A stretch of 47,052 nt of DNA from an uncultured Lachnospiraceae bacterium (GCA_910585765.1 CAJUES010000028.1:1-47052), one strand, 5' to 3'; shown: positions 24,920-32,805, numbered from the stretch's first letter. The notes: generated by a model not told the origin, from the sequence alone. Program-made: numbers and translations.

Positions 24920-26734
24920 ATGGCTATCGGTTATCTGACAATTCAGGCTCGAACCGCCCACGATGCACTTCCCCTGAGCGGCGCGTCCATCCGGATCCTG
25001 GATGCGCAGGGCGCAAGCGTCTACGAACTGACTACAGATGAAAACGGGGAGACGCGGACGATCCCTCTCGAGACACTGGACAAAAGCTTTTCCCTCTCCC
25101 CCTACTACTCGGGGATCCCATACACAAACTACAACGTGCTGGCACGCGCTTATGGGTTCAATTCGTTCTATGTCTCAGATATCCCTGTGTATGACGGAGA
25201 ACGGGCAGTCCTGCCACTCTCGTTCATACCCATGCAGGAGCGGCAGAGAACCCCTATGCAGGCTGAGATCTATGTGGGTGCTCCCGCCGTTTCCCTGACA
25301 GGACCGCGCTCCCAGCAGGGACCGGCAGACACACCCTACGTGCTGCGGCAGGTCGTCATCCCGGATCCTATCACCGTACACCTCGGACCTCCCAGCTCCG
25401 CAGCCGCCAATGTGCAGGTGTCCTTCCCGGACTATGTGAAAAACGTGGCGAGCAGCGAGATCTATCCCACATGGCCGAAAAATGCACTGACTGCAAACAT
25501 ATACGCAATCATCACCTTTGCATTGAACCGTATTTACACGGAGTGGTACCGCAGCCGCGGCTACGGCTTCGACATCACGAACAGTCCCGCCTACGACCAG
25601 TACTTTGTGTACGGCAGACCCATCTATGATTCCATCAGCAGGATCGTGGACGATATCTTTGACGAGTATGTCCGCCGGGAAGGACAGATCGCGCCTTACT
25701 TCACCTCCTTCTGCAACGGCACCACCGCTGTCTGTTCAGGGCTGTCCCAGTGGGGAACCGTCACGCTGGCGGAGCAGGGGCTTAGCCCGCTGGATATCCT
25801 GCGCTCGTATTATCCAAAGGATATCGAGATCGTGCAGACCAACATCAAAACCGGGATCCTTTCCTCCTATCCGGGCACTGCCCTCAGAGTGGGCAGCACC
25901 GGACTTGACGTTCAGACGATCCAGACCTGGCTTGCACGCATCCGCAGAAATTATCCTGCCATCCCAGCCATCACCGACCCGGAAGGACAGTTTCAGGCCA
26001 GCACACAGGCGGCGGTCACAAAGTTCCAGAGTGTTTTCAATCTGGCGCCCGACGGCATCGTGGGAAAATCGACCTGGTACAAGATCTCGCAGATCTACTC
26101 CGCTGTCGCCAGACTGTCAGAGCTTGACAGCGAGGGAGACACGCTCGGCATCGGGACCGTTCCGCCGTCCTCCGTGCTGCGGCAGGGATCGCGCGGGCAG
26201 GACGTGATCACGCTGCAGTACCTTCTCAATGTAGCCGCGGAATATTATCCGGGCATCCCGGCTCCCACGCAGGACGGCATCTTTGGAAGCCAGACGCAGC
26301 AGGCAGTCACCGCATTCCAGCGGATCATGCAGCTCAATCCTGACGGCATTGCAGGTCCCCTGACCTGGCAGGCACTGTACAGCGTGTATCTCGGCGCTGA
26401 CCAGAATGTGCCGTCTCCCTCCCCAAATCCTGGCACAGTCCAGTATGTGGTAAAGGCCGGCGACTCGCTCTGGCGCATCGCCAAAAATTACGGAACTACT
26501 GTGGAAGCCATCCGGAAGGCAAACAATCTCACCGGCGATCTCATCCGCGTCGGGCAGGTGCTGTCGATCCCAGTGGCAGAAACCCAGCCTTACACAGAGT
26601 ACACGGTCAAAGCCGGCGACTCGCTCTGGCGCATCGCCAACCAGTACAACACGACCGTGGAGACCCTGATGACCCTGAATGGTCTGACGAGCGATCTGCT
26701 GATGATCGGGCAGGTGCTCAAAGTGCCTGTATGA
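24920..26734 (+). CDS. SpoIID-like protein with two peptidoglycan-binding and two LysM domains
   Basis: 604 residues in a clear order: an N-terminal beta-sandwich resembling carboxypeptidase regulatory/Cna-B folds (1-110), a SpoIID/LytB-like region (about 165-310) with ASSEIYPTWPKNAL, where Glu matches the SEMP acidic residue of SpoIID, and GLSQWGTVTLAEQGLSPLDI, then two PG_binding_1 domains (about 322-392 and 415-490) and two LysM repeats (about 506-550 and 558-603) sharing YVKAGDSLWRIA-type starts. It should bind and perhaps cleave peptidoglycan, possibly in spore or mother-cell wall turnover. No signal peptide is visible: the protein begins MAIGYLTIQARTAHD. An extended AT-rich promoter region with TATAAT at 24883 precedes it. 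The 3' end abuts a chemoreceptor remnant. Confidence 0.88.
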   Translation: MAIGYLTIQARTAHDALPLSGASIRILDAQGASVYELTTDENGETRTIPLETLDKSFSLSPYYSGIPYTNYNVLARAYGFNSFYVSDIPVYDGERAVLPLSFIPMQERQRTPMQAEIYVGAPAVSLTGPRSQQGPADTPYVLRQVVIPDPITVHLGPPSSAAANVQVSFPDYVKNVASSEIYPTWPKNALTANIYAIITFALNRIYTEWYRSRGYGFDITNSPAYDQYFVYGRPIYDSISRIVDDIFDEYVRREGQIAPYFTSFCNGTTAVCSGLSQWGTVTLAEQGLSPLDILRSYYPKDIEIVQTNIKTGILSSYPGTALRVGSTGLDVQTIQTWLARIRRNYPAIPAITDPEGQFQASTQAAVTKFQSVFNLAPDGIVGKSTWYKISQIYSAVARLSELDSEGDTLGIGTVPPSSVLRQGSRGQDVITLQYLLNVAAEYYPGIPAPTQDGIFGSQTQQAVTAFQRIMQLNPDGIAGPLTWQALYSVYLGADQNVPSPSPNPGTVQYVVKAGDSLWRIAKNYGTTVEAIRKANNLTGDLIRVGQVLSIPVAETQPYTEYTVKAGDSLWRIANQYNTTVETLMTLNGLTSDLLMIGQVLKVPV

Positions 26735-26744
26735 TAAAATATAT

Positions 26745-26977
26745 CAGGATCATCCATCAGTACTTTGATAGATTGAATGCATTCGCTTATGACCTGCATC
26801 GCCGACATGGCGAGGTTCGTGGACTCGGTTCCGTTCTTTATGTCATGGAGAGAACTGTCGATCAGTGTGCTGGTGTCCTCCGCCGCCTCCGCTGACCTGG
26901 CTGCCAGGCTCCGCACCTCATCCGACACGACGGCAAAACCTCTTCCGGCGGTGCCTGCGCGGGCTGCCTCAATGGAA
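26745..26977 (-). pseudogene. Chemoreceptor (methyl-accepting chemotaxis protein) fragment
   Basis: About 77 codons of the highly conserved signalling hairpin: SIEAARAGTAGRGFAVVSDE then VRSLAARSAEAAEDTSTLID. It lacks both the upstream sensor, membrane and HAMP part and the downstream half. At 26978 the frame is interrupted exactly where the MITE-like repeat begins; on the other side it fades at the end of the LysM gene. It is a relic of a chemoreceptor gene broken on both sides. Confidence 0.85.
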
Positions 26978-26978
26978 T

Positions 26979-27111
26979 CACGCCCCAACTAATTCTGACA
27001 CAATTTTATGTAATGAAGGCGTAAACAGCAACCCATTTGCACACAAAATGCTAAAGTGCAAGCATTTTGGCGCACGCTTTTCACTACTTTTATTGACGAG
27101 TGAACAGTAAC
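26979..27111. repeat. MITE-like repeat, copy 2 (right terminal repeat intact)
   Basis: Nearly identical to copy 1 over 112 bp (26979-27090) and ending in GTGAACAGTAAC at 27100-27111. The left 12-mer is degenerate apart from its last four bases. It sits against the chemoreceptor fragment and about 90 bp upstream of the double Rgg-like gene. Together with the fragment it explains the 420-bp gap 26735-27156. Confidence 0.75.
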
Positions 27112-27150
27112 ACAGTATCGGTTATGAAGAAATGAGGGGATATCTGCCTG

Positions 27151-27179
27151 TTTTCATTGATAGAGCATTGTGTTATAAT
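27151..27179 (+). promoter_or_regulatory. Promoter of the double Rgg-like regulator
   Basis: TTTTCA (27151-27156), 17 nt, TATAAT (27174-27179) with an extended -10 (TGT before TATAAT). Transcription would start close to the GGAGGTG ribosome binding site at 27190, giving a very short leader. Confidence 0.65.
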
Positions 27180-27201
27180 CATGGGGAATGGAGGTGCCAT
27201 G

Positions 27202-29103
27202 ATGCAGGAACTTTTGGTAGGTGAGATCATCAAACAGAGAAGGATCGAGCAGGGACTGACACAGGAAGAACTGTGCGAGGGGATCTGCGATCCTGTCACG
27301 ATCTCGAGAATCGAGAATGTGAAACAACCGCCGTCGAGGTCTACGGCAGATGCGCTTCTGCAGAGACTCGGCATTTCGGACAGCAGATATTACTTCACTT
27401 TTTGCGGGGACATTGGGGACGACAGTGTGGAGGACATCGAAAGCGTACATCAGGTCGAAAGACTGCTGGCGTCAGTCGAACGCTCCTGCGGCGCGGGCGC
27501 GGAAGCGACAGCTGCCGGGAAGGAGAGACTCCTCAAAACATTCGCGGAACTGGAGTCGCTGACATGCCGGAAAGATCCCCTGGAAAAGCAGCGGGTACTG
27601 ATAGCCAAAGTGCGCGTGCTGGAGAACCTGAACAGTGCCGTCACAGAGCGGATCCAATTGCTGGAGGAGGCGATCCTGCTGACAGTGCCGAAATTTCAAG
27701 AGCAGCATCTTGCCGCAGGCGTCTACGGATATGATGAGATGGACATGATCAGAAGACTGGGGCTTGCCTATGCCGATGCCGGACAGACAAAGCGGGCAGT
27801 GCAGCTCCTGTCCCAGCTGTATGATCATGTAACTGCCCGCGCCGGGAACATCAACCGGCCGGGAAGGGTGATCTCTCCCGTTGCGCACAGTTACGGCACG
27901 GCACTGATGCGGGACCAAAAGCCGCAGCAGGCGCTTGCGATAGCGGAGTACGGAATACAGAACTGCATATTTGGGTATGACGGCGAGCTCGTCAGCCTGC
28001 TTGAGCTGGAGGCGGAATGTCTGATGGCACTGGAAATGCCTGACCAGGGAAAGGAAAAGGCGCTGCAGGCATCCACCCTGCGCAGGCTGACCGAAAAGTT
28101 TTCCGGGCAGTCTATTCAGGAAGAACAGGAGGACATCAATCAATCGATATTACATGAACTATCCTGCGCTGAAAGCAAAAATATGCATCTGGGAAAGGTC
28201 ATAAAGCATGTGCGGGAGCGCCGGGGATTCAGCCAGAAACAGCTCTGCCAGGGATTGTGTACGGTTGCGACATTATCCCGGTTTGAGAGCGGTGAGCAAA
28301 GCCCGTCATGGGACTGTGTCCATGCGATGTTAGAGCGGTTAGGAATGGCTCAGGACGAATATACCGCCATTCTGACTGCCGATGAGCTCCATTTGGATAA
28401 AATGAAGAAGGAGATCATGAAATTAGGTGTTATGCTTGAAGGTGAAAAAGCAGAGCATAAGAAAGATGGTTTAAATACATTACAAAAAATGTTAGACGAT
28501 ATGGAGTCAAGGATCAAAAAAACAGATATCATCAACAGGCAGTTTATCATGAGACAGCGGGCACTGATTGCCTATGAGACACATACATGCGATCTGGACG
28601 AACGGCTGAACCAGCTGACAGCGGCATTGCATATGACTCTTCCAAACCTGTCTTTTGAGGATATGCATCAGATGCTTTATACCGAAGAAGAATTTTCCCT
28701 GCTGATCAACATTGCCAGAACATACCACAAACTTGGTCAAGTCAGGCAATCCTTCTACATTTATGAACAGTTGTACAGGGTTTTCAAAAGAAACTACTAT
28801 CACCATGACTTGATGATTTTTTTTGCACAGAGTTATGCGATTGCTTTAAGCAATGAAAAAGCGGATGAGGATGTGATCCGTGTGGCGGATGATGGCATTG
28901 CGATAGCGATTGAAAAAAAACAGTATGAGGTTTTACCAATCCTGCTTCATGTACAGGCAGAATGTTTTTACCTGCTGGGGCAAACAGACAAATGCAGGGA
29001 GTATTATGCATATATTGCTCCTTTGTACAGACTCTTCGGCGATTATCGGAATCTTGAAATTTTATCGATCGACGCCGAAGAGCGGTTTGATATAAAATTT
29101 TAA
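27202..29103 (+). CDS. Tandem fusion of two Rgg-like (RRNPP) HTH-TPR regulators
   Basis: 633 residues built from two similar units. Unit 1 has an XRE helix-turn-helix (residues 5-60: IIKQRRIEQGLTQEELCEGI, TISRIENVKQPPS) and a TPR-like helical repeat region to about 315. Unit 2 repeats the plan: helix-turn-helix at about 327-385 (VIKHVRERRGFSQKQLCQGL, TLSRFESGEQSPS) and a TPR region to the end. One unit is the size of a whole Rgg/PlcR protein, which binds DNA as a dimer and senses an imported peptide. A fusion could act as a covalent pseudo-dimer with two peptide pockets. From about 28380 the base composition becomes visibly more AT-rich, so the halves may have different origins. Start at 27202 has GGAGG 7 nt upstream (27199 also possible). 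It converges with the radical SAM operon, its likely target. Confidence 0.85.
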   Translation: MQELLVGEIIKQRRIEQGLTQEELCEGICDPVTISRIENVKQPPSRSTADALLQRLGISDSRYYFTFCGDIGDDSVEDIESVHQVERLLASVERSCGAGAEATAAGKERLLKTFAELESLTCRKDPLEKQRVLIAKVRVLENLNSAVTERIQLLEEAILLTVPKFQEQHLAAGVYGYDEMDMIRRLGLAYADAGQTKRAVQLLSQLYDHVTARAGNINRPGRVISPVAHSYGTALMRDQKPQQALAIAEYGIQNCIFGYDGELVSLLELEAECLMALEMPDQGKEKALQASTLRRLTEKFSGQSIQEEQEDINQSILHELSCAESKNMHLGKVIKHVRERRGFSQKQLCQGLCTVATLSRFESGEQSPSWDCVHAMLERLGMAQDEYTAILTADELHLDKMKKEIMKLGVMLEGEKAEHKKDGLNTLQKMLDDMESRIKKTDIINRQFIMRQRALIAYETHTCDLDERLNQLTAALHMTLPNLSFEDMHQMLYTEEEFSLLINIARTYHKLGQVRQSFYIYEQLYRVFKRNYYHHDLMIFFAQSYAIALSNEKADEDVIRVADDGIAIAIEKKQYEVLPILLHVQAECFYLLGQTDKCREYYAYIAPLYRLFGDYRNLEILSIDAEERFDIKF

Positions 29104-29345
29104 TGTCGCGAATGTCCATTCTTATCTTCTGGCAATGAACATGCCTCTGTTTTTATGTCCTGATCATGCCTGTCATGATCAGACGGCTCGTTGACGTCTG
29201 CATAAACAATGGCGCTGTATTCTGACGCGCACGGCGCAGGAACCGTATTCTGAATGCTTTGTCCGGAAACATTATATTCCGGCATGACCGGCAGCGTACA
29301 AAAGAGAATCAGTGACAACATCAGGGTATCAATATATTTCTTCAT
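29100..29345 (-). CDS. 81-residue exported peptide, candidate signalling pro-peptide
   Basis: Starts MKKYIDTLMLSLILFCTLPV, a short positive end and a hydrophobic core as in a Sec signal peptide, followed by a hydrophilic tail with Cys, many Asp/His and the ending EDKNGHSRH. The ATG at 29345 is preceded by AAAGGAT at 9 nt. It begins 24 bp after the ABC exporter stop in the same operon, and its stop overlaps the stop of the double Rgg-like regulator by a few bases. PlcR/PapR-, NprR/NprX- and Rgg/SHP-type regulators use a small secreted peptide encoded next to the receptor gene, so this may be the pro-pheromone. No family match is recognised; it could also be an immunity or accessory peptide. 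Confidence 0.6.
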   Translation of the reverse strand: MKKYIDTLMLSLILFCTLPVMPEYNVSGQSIQNTVPAPCASEYSAIVYADVNEPSDHDRHDQDIKTEACSLPEDKNGHSRH

Positions 29346-29369
29346 GGTTGTTTATCCTTTCATGGTTCA

Positions 29370-30956
29370 TCAGACACCAAGATCGTATACTTTTGTGAAT
29401 TGTTTCTTCCGCTCGTCAGTCAGATGATGGCTGATCAACAGCAGGGTCAGGTCAGGGTTGGCAAGCAGGTGTTCCTCCACGATATCAGCATTGACCTGAT
29501 CCAATGCGCTGGTCCCCTCATCGATCAGCAGGATCTGGCATCCGTGGATCAGCGCTCTCGCGATGGCGACGCGCTGCTTCTGTCCGCCGGAGAGGGCACT
29601 GCCATTCTCGCCGACTACAGTGTCCAGTCCATCACTCATATGCGCCAGATCCGCAGAGAGTGCGCTGTTTTTCACTGCCTCATCAAGCTGGGCATCCGTG
29701 AAATCATCCCCCAGGGTGATGTTATCCCGGATCGTGGTATTGAAGAGATACACGTTCTGCTCGATATAGCTGATCTGCCGCTGCGTCTGCTCCACACTCA
29801 GTTCCTTCGCGTTTTTGCCGCCAAACAGGATCGTTCCGCTGTAATCCGTGAACCAGCCGAGGAGAAGTTTGAGAAGCGTCGACTTACCGCAGCCGGACGG
29901 ACCGGTCAGGGCATACTTTCCACCTTTTTGAACCTCCAGAGACACATTGTCCAGAACCTGCTTCTCACCGTAACGAAACGAAATGTTTTCCACCGTAACA
30001 GGCAGTATGGGTATGAAGGCATGATCAGCCTGCTGGTAGCTGTGTGTTGTGATCTTGTCAAAATAGGGTTTCGATGCTGTGATCGAGAGCATGCTCGTGG
30101 CAATATTTCCAAGGGCACTGCTCAGCCTGCCGATGATATTGCCAGTACCAAGCAATGCGCCAGGGAAAACAGCGCCCTTGAAGATCAACATCGCCAGCCA
30201 CACAGATGTCAGATACTGACATACGATATTTATACTCTCGACAATAACACTTGTAAATCCTGTTGTGGAATTCAACCTGAACTTTGGTTTTTCAATACCA
30301 TCGCTTCCCTCGCTGATCCCGCTTATAAAGCGCTCCTTTTTTCCGAACAGGCTCAACACGTCAAATCCTTCGGATACATCCTTGATGCGGCTGAGTCCTT
30401 CTGCCTGCTCGACTGTACAGGCGGATCCGACCGATGCCATTTTTTTGTCAAACAACCTGGGAGCCGCAATCATCAGCAATGCATTGATCGCAGCAGCAAT
30501 GAGAAAGGTCCAGTGTACTGTGCTCAATGCGATGATGCTTAAAACAATACCGCTTACTAATTCTATACATTGATAGAACGGAATCCATGCCAGATGTTCA
30601 ATCCGCTCAATATCGTTCGAAAACTGGGAGATCAGTTCCCCCGTATCCGACTTGTGGAAATCCTCATACTTTTTTGCTGCCATTGTGGCAGCAATATCCC
30701 GCCGAACCGCATTATTCATAAATCGGATTGCCTTGGATTGAACATGATACCCAATCCCTGTAAACAGGAAGTTGAGAAGCCAGCAGCATAACTCAACCAA
30801 AGTAATCCCTAAAAATCTGCCCCAATTCAAATCGATGATGCTCTGCGCCGACCGCATGGTCAGCAGATTGACGCTGATCTGCAGCGCTACGCATACAATG
30901 GTCAGAATGATCACTATAAGATTATTTTTCCATTCTTTGCGGATATAATAAATCAT
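29370..30956 (-). CDS. ABC transporter with fused permease and ATPase, likely peptide exporter
   Basis: 528 residues: a six-helix type IV exporter membrane domain (1-300) and an ATPase with Walker A GPSGCGKST, Q-loop region ISYIEQNVYLFNTT, signature LSGGQKQRVAIARAL and Walker B ILLIDEGTSALD with the catalytic Glu intact. It has no N-terminal C39 peptidase, so it would export but not process a peptide through a double-glycine cut. It begins 41 bp after the radical SAM gene and ends 24 bp before the small exported peptide gene, so all three are co-transcribed. Half-transporters of this kind accompany radical SAM-modified peptides. Confidence 0.9.
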   Translation of the reverse strand: MIYYIRKEWKNNLIVIILTIVCVALQISVNLLTMRSAQSIIDLNWGRFLGITLVELCCWLLNFLFTGIGYHVQSKAIRFMNNAVRRDIAATMAAKKYEDFHKSDTGELISQFSNDIERIEHLAWIPFYQCIELVSGIVLSIIALSTVHWTFLIAAAINALLMIAAPRLFDKKMASVGSACTVEQAEGLSRIKDVSEGFDVLSLFGKKERFISGISEGSDGIEKPKFRLNSTTGFTSVIVESINIVCQYLTSVWLAMLIFKGAVFPGALLGTGNIIGRLSSALGNIATSMLSITASKPYFDKITTHSYQQADHAFIPILPVTVENISFRYGEKQVLDNVSLEVQKGGKYALTGPSGCGKSTLLKLLLGWFTDYSGTILFGGKNAKELSVEQTQRQISYIEQNVYLFNTTIRDNITLGDDFTDAQLDEAVKNSALSADLAHMSDGLDTVVGENGSALSGGQKQRVAIARALIHGCQILLIDEGTSALDQVNADIVEEHLLANPDLTLLLISHHLTDERKKQFTKVYDLGV

Positions 30957-30997
30957 ATGGTCTCCTTATTTCATAAACAATAATAAACGTGCAGTTT

Positions 30998-32254
30998 TTA
31001 CCTCAGAAACGTCTGTGGTATGAAATCGTCACACACACTGCAGTCTATGCCATCGATGATTCGATTTTTACTGCATTTCATATTCAGGCAGGATGTCACC
31101 TGAGTACACTTTGCGCATGTTTCCCTGTATCCGTGGAATCCCCAGCGTTTTTGCTGATCCTGGTCTATGATGACGCCCAGCTTCGGATCGACATACCCGA
31201 TCTTATTCATGGGGTGATCAAGCGCTATTGTACATTTTTCGATTTTTCCGTCCGCACGAAAAATCATGGCGTTTGGGTAATTTGCGTAACACACATTTGA
31301 GAACGGTTCTTTCACGTTATTGTCGCATTGTAATCCTATTTTACCCAAATATTCTACATGACGTTGTACCAGCCCATCTTTTTCACTGTCCGGACAAATA
31401 TCCAGCATTTTCACACTGTCTCCGCCCCAGTCTCCAACGGGTTTTACGAAGACCGAAAACCTTTTGTCCGCACCGATCACTTCTGCCAGATGATCGTACC
31501 ATTCATAGTCTTCATCACCGGACAGGATGTTGTGTCGTAAAGTTACATGAAAATCCACATCTTTTGGAAGTCTCGTCATGGATGCGATATTCTTCATGAT
31601 GACCTCCAGCGTTCCCCTGCCGGATACATGCGGTCTGGTTCGGTCATGATTCCTGCCGTCTATGGTGATCTGATACCGTGTAACACCTGCCGTATATAAC
31701 TCGCGAAACAATTTCTCATTCAGCAGGTATCCGTTTGTCGTCATGCTGGATTGATAGTGAAACCCATGTTTTTCGCGCAGTTCCCTGATGGCTGAGCTGG
31801 CTTCTATGACATTATCGGCACACAGGGTAGGTTCCCCGCCAAACCAGCTTAAGATTACATTTTCAAATCTGGTGCACTGATCGGATATATACGCCAATAT
31901 CTGCTCAAAAAGATGCCTTGTCATGGTCGTTGGCAAGTGATCTTCATAGCAGTAAGGACAGCGGAAATTGCATCCTTCCGTCGGCATCAGAGTCACACGA
32001 AATGTCTTATCAAGTACACTGCGGTATTCATCGAGACAGTCCTTTATGTCCGATTCGTTAACGAGAAGTTTTTGTTCGTGCAATACTTTTGTCATAGGGG
32101 TGTTCAAAACATCACAACCCTTTTGGGCAACCTGATAAAATTCCTCTTTTATATCAGGGTCAGAAATTTCAATTTCGCTTTGATAAATCTCCGACCGCAC
32201 GGTAATAGCGCCGTCTATTTCCTGATATGTGGTAAATCCTGGTAACATATACAT
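30998..32254 (-). CDS. Radical SAM/SPASM peptide maturase
   Basis: 418 residues. The radical SAM cluster motif is Cys95-x3-Cys99-x2-Cys102 in EGCNFRCPYCYED, followed by SWFGGEPTL (SAM-binding GGEP). The C-terminal SPASM region is cysteine-rich (CAKCTQVTSCLNMKC, then CSVC), for auxiliary iron-sulfur clusters. Residues 1-85 precede the barrel and could hold a precursor-recognition domain. This plan is that of enzymes that crosslink ribosomally made peptides. Start at the ATG 32254 has AGGAGA about 9 nt upstream; a TTG at 32260 is less likely. It heads an operon with an ABC exporter and a small exported peptide, facing an Rgg-like regulator. A leader hairpin at 32285-32320 separates it from a possible precursor frame. 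Confidence 0.92.
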   Translation of the reverse strand: MYMLPGFTTYQEIDGAITVRSEIYQSEIEISDPDIKEEFYQVAQKGCDVLNTPMTKVLHEQKLLVNESDIKDCLDEYRSVLDKTFRVTLMPTEGCNFRCPYCYEDHLPTTMTRHLFEQILAYISDQCTRFENVILSWFGGEPTLCADNVIEASSAIRELREKHGFHYQSSMTTNGYLLNEKLFRELYTAGVTRYQITIDGRNHDRTRPHVSGRGTLEVIMKNIASMTRLPKDVDFHVTLRHNILSGDEDYEWYDHLAEVIGADKRFSVFVKPVGDWGGDSVKMLDICPDSEKDGLVQRHVEYLGKIGLQCDNNVKEPFSNVCYANYPNAMIFRADGKIEKCTIALDHPMNKIGYVDPKLGVIIDQDQQKRWGFHGYRETCAKCTQVTSCLNMKCSKNRIIDGIDCSVCDDFIPQTFLR

Positions 32255-32284
32255 AGGCAAATTCTCCTGATATTTCTGGGTGGA

Positions 32285-32320
32285 GTGGCGTCCTGACAGA
32301 ATATATAATCAGGACGCCAC
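32285..32320 (-). terminator. Hairpin in the maturase leader, possible partial terminator
   Basis: GTGGCGTCCTGA and its exact inverse TCAGGACGCCAC enclose a 12-nt AT-only-like loop. It ends about 30 nt before the maturase start. There is no T-run, so it may act as an attenuator or an mRNA stabiliser. In RiPP operons such a hairpin between precursor and maturase keeps precursor mRNA in excess. Confidence 0.6.
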
Positions 32321-32356
32321 ATTTGGTTTTTCTAACCCAGTGCAATATCGTATTAT

Positions 32357-32437
32357 TTAGCATCTACCGTTATTATTGCAAACCCTGTTGTCTAAAAACG
32401 AATGCACCAATACGTCTGCTTTCTTTGCTTCTTTATA
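32357..32437 (-). other. Candidate RiPP precursor reading frame (start unclear)
   Basis: A 26-codon open stretch on the minus strand, directly before the leader hairpin, contains KEAKKADVLVHSFLDNR and ends VCNNNGRC followed by TAA. The end holds an NxxC pattern (NGRC), which in streptococcal radical SAM peptides is joined by a thioether. It is short, charged at the front and Cys/Asn-rich at the end, as expected for a precursor. But there is no ATG in frame: a TAG lies just upstream (32438-32440), and only TTG 32410 or GTG 32407 are available, without a clear ribosome binding site. An ATG at 32447 enters this frame only if one base near 32436 is lost. It may be a real precursor, a decayed one, or chance. 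Confidence 0.25.
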
Positions 32438-32545
32438 CTACTCTCATAATGTTCTTTCTTCTTTACCTTTTGTTATTCAAGGTTTGTCGTGAAGACTTCC
32501 TCGCTGTTACGCTTTACATTATTGCACAGAATCTTAGCGGGCGCT

Positions 32546-32584
32546 ATGGCACGACAGGAAAAGTCCGATTTACATAGCACGACA
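32546..32584. promoter_or_regulatory. Paired direct repeat in the maturase upstream region
   Basis: ATGGCACGACA (32546-32556) and ATAGCACGACA (32574-32584) are direct repeats 28 bp apart, flanked by GGCGC/GCGCC-type words. They lie about 300 bp upstream of the maturase and are a candidate regulator site. The rest of the 590-bp gap 32255-32846 holds only short frames without convincing starts. Confidence 0.3.
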
Positions 32585-32776
32585 AGTGCGCCTTTTTCTA
32601 CAGGCGTGCAAAAATACCTATGTTCTACAGCAGTCTTGTAGTTTCAATTCACACCTGCACCAGTTTTTATTCGCTTATGGGTTATTGCGTTGGATAAAGG
32701 GCATCAATTTGGCGCATGATTCCCACTACCTTGGCATGGGTGTGAAAAGTAACGTCTTGTACATTTTAAAATACGC

Positions 32777-32805
32777 ATGACATTTCACGCAAGCAGGTAT
32801 ATAGT
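32777..32805 (+). promoter_or_regulatory. Promoter of the LRR/NADase-type lipoprotein gene
   Basis: ATGACA (32777-32782), 17 nt, TATAGT (32800-32805), followed by a run of TATATAG/TATATAC repeats up to 32823. The start codon is 41 nt further on. Confidence 0.5.

Noticed and set aside
32169..32363. 64-codon minus-strand frame starting MLNNTILHWV over the maturase start
   Set aside because: It reads through the leader hairpin and overlaps the maturase out of frame with only a weak start context. It is considered a chance frame, although it begins near the candidate precursor stop.
32586..32780. 64-codon plus-strand frame in the maturase-lipoprotein gap
   Set aside because: It begins at a GTG without a ribosome binding site and has no recognisable features. 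It could not be supported as a gene or as the precursor.
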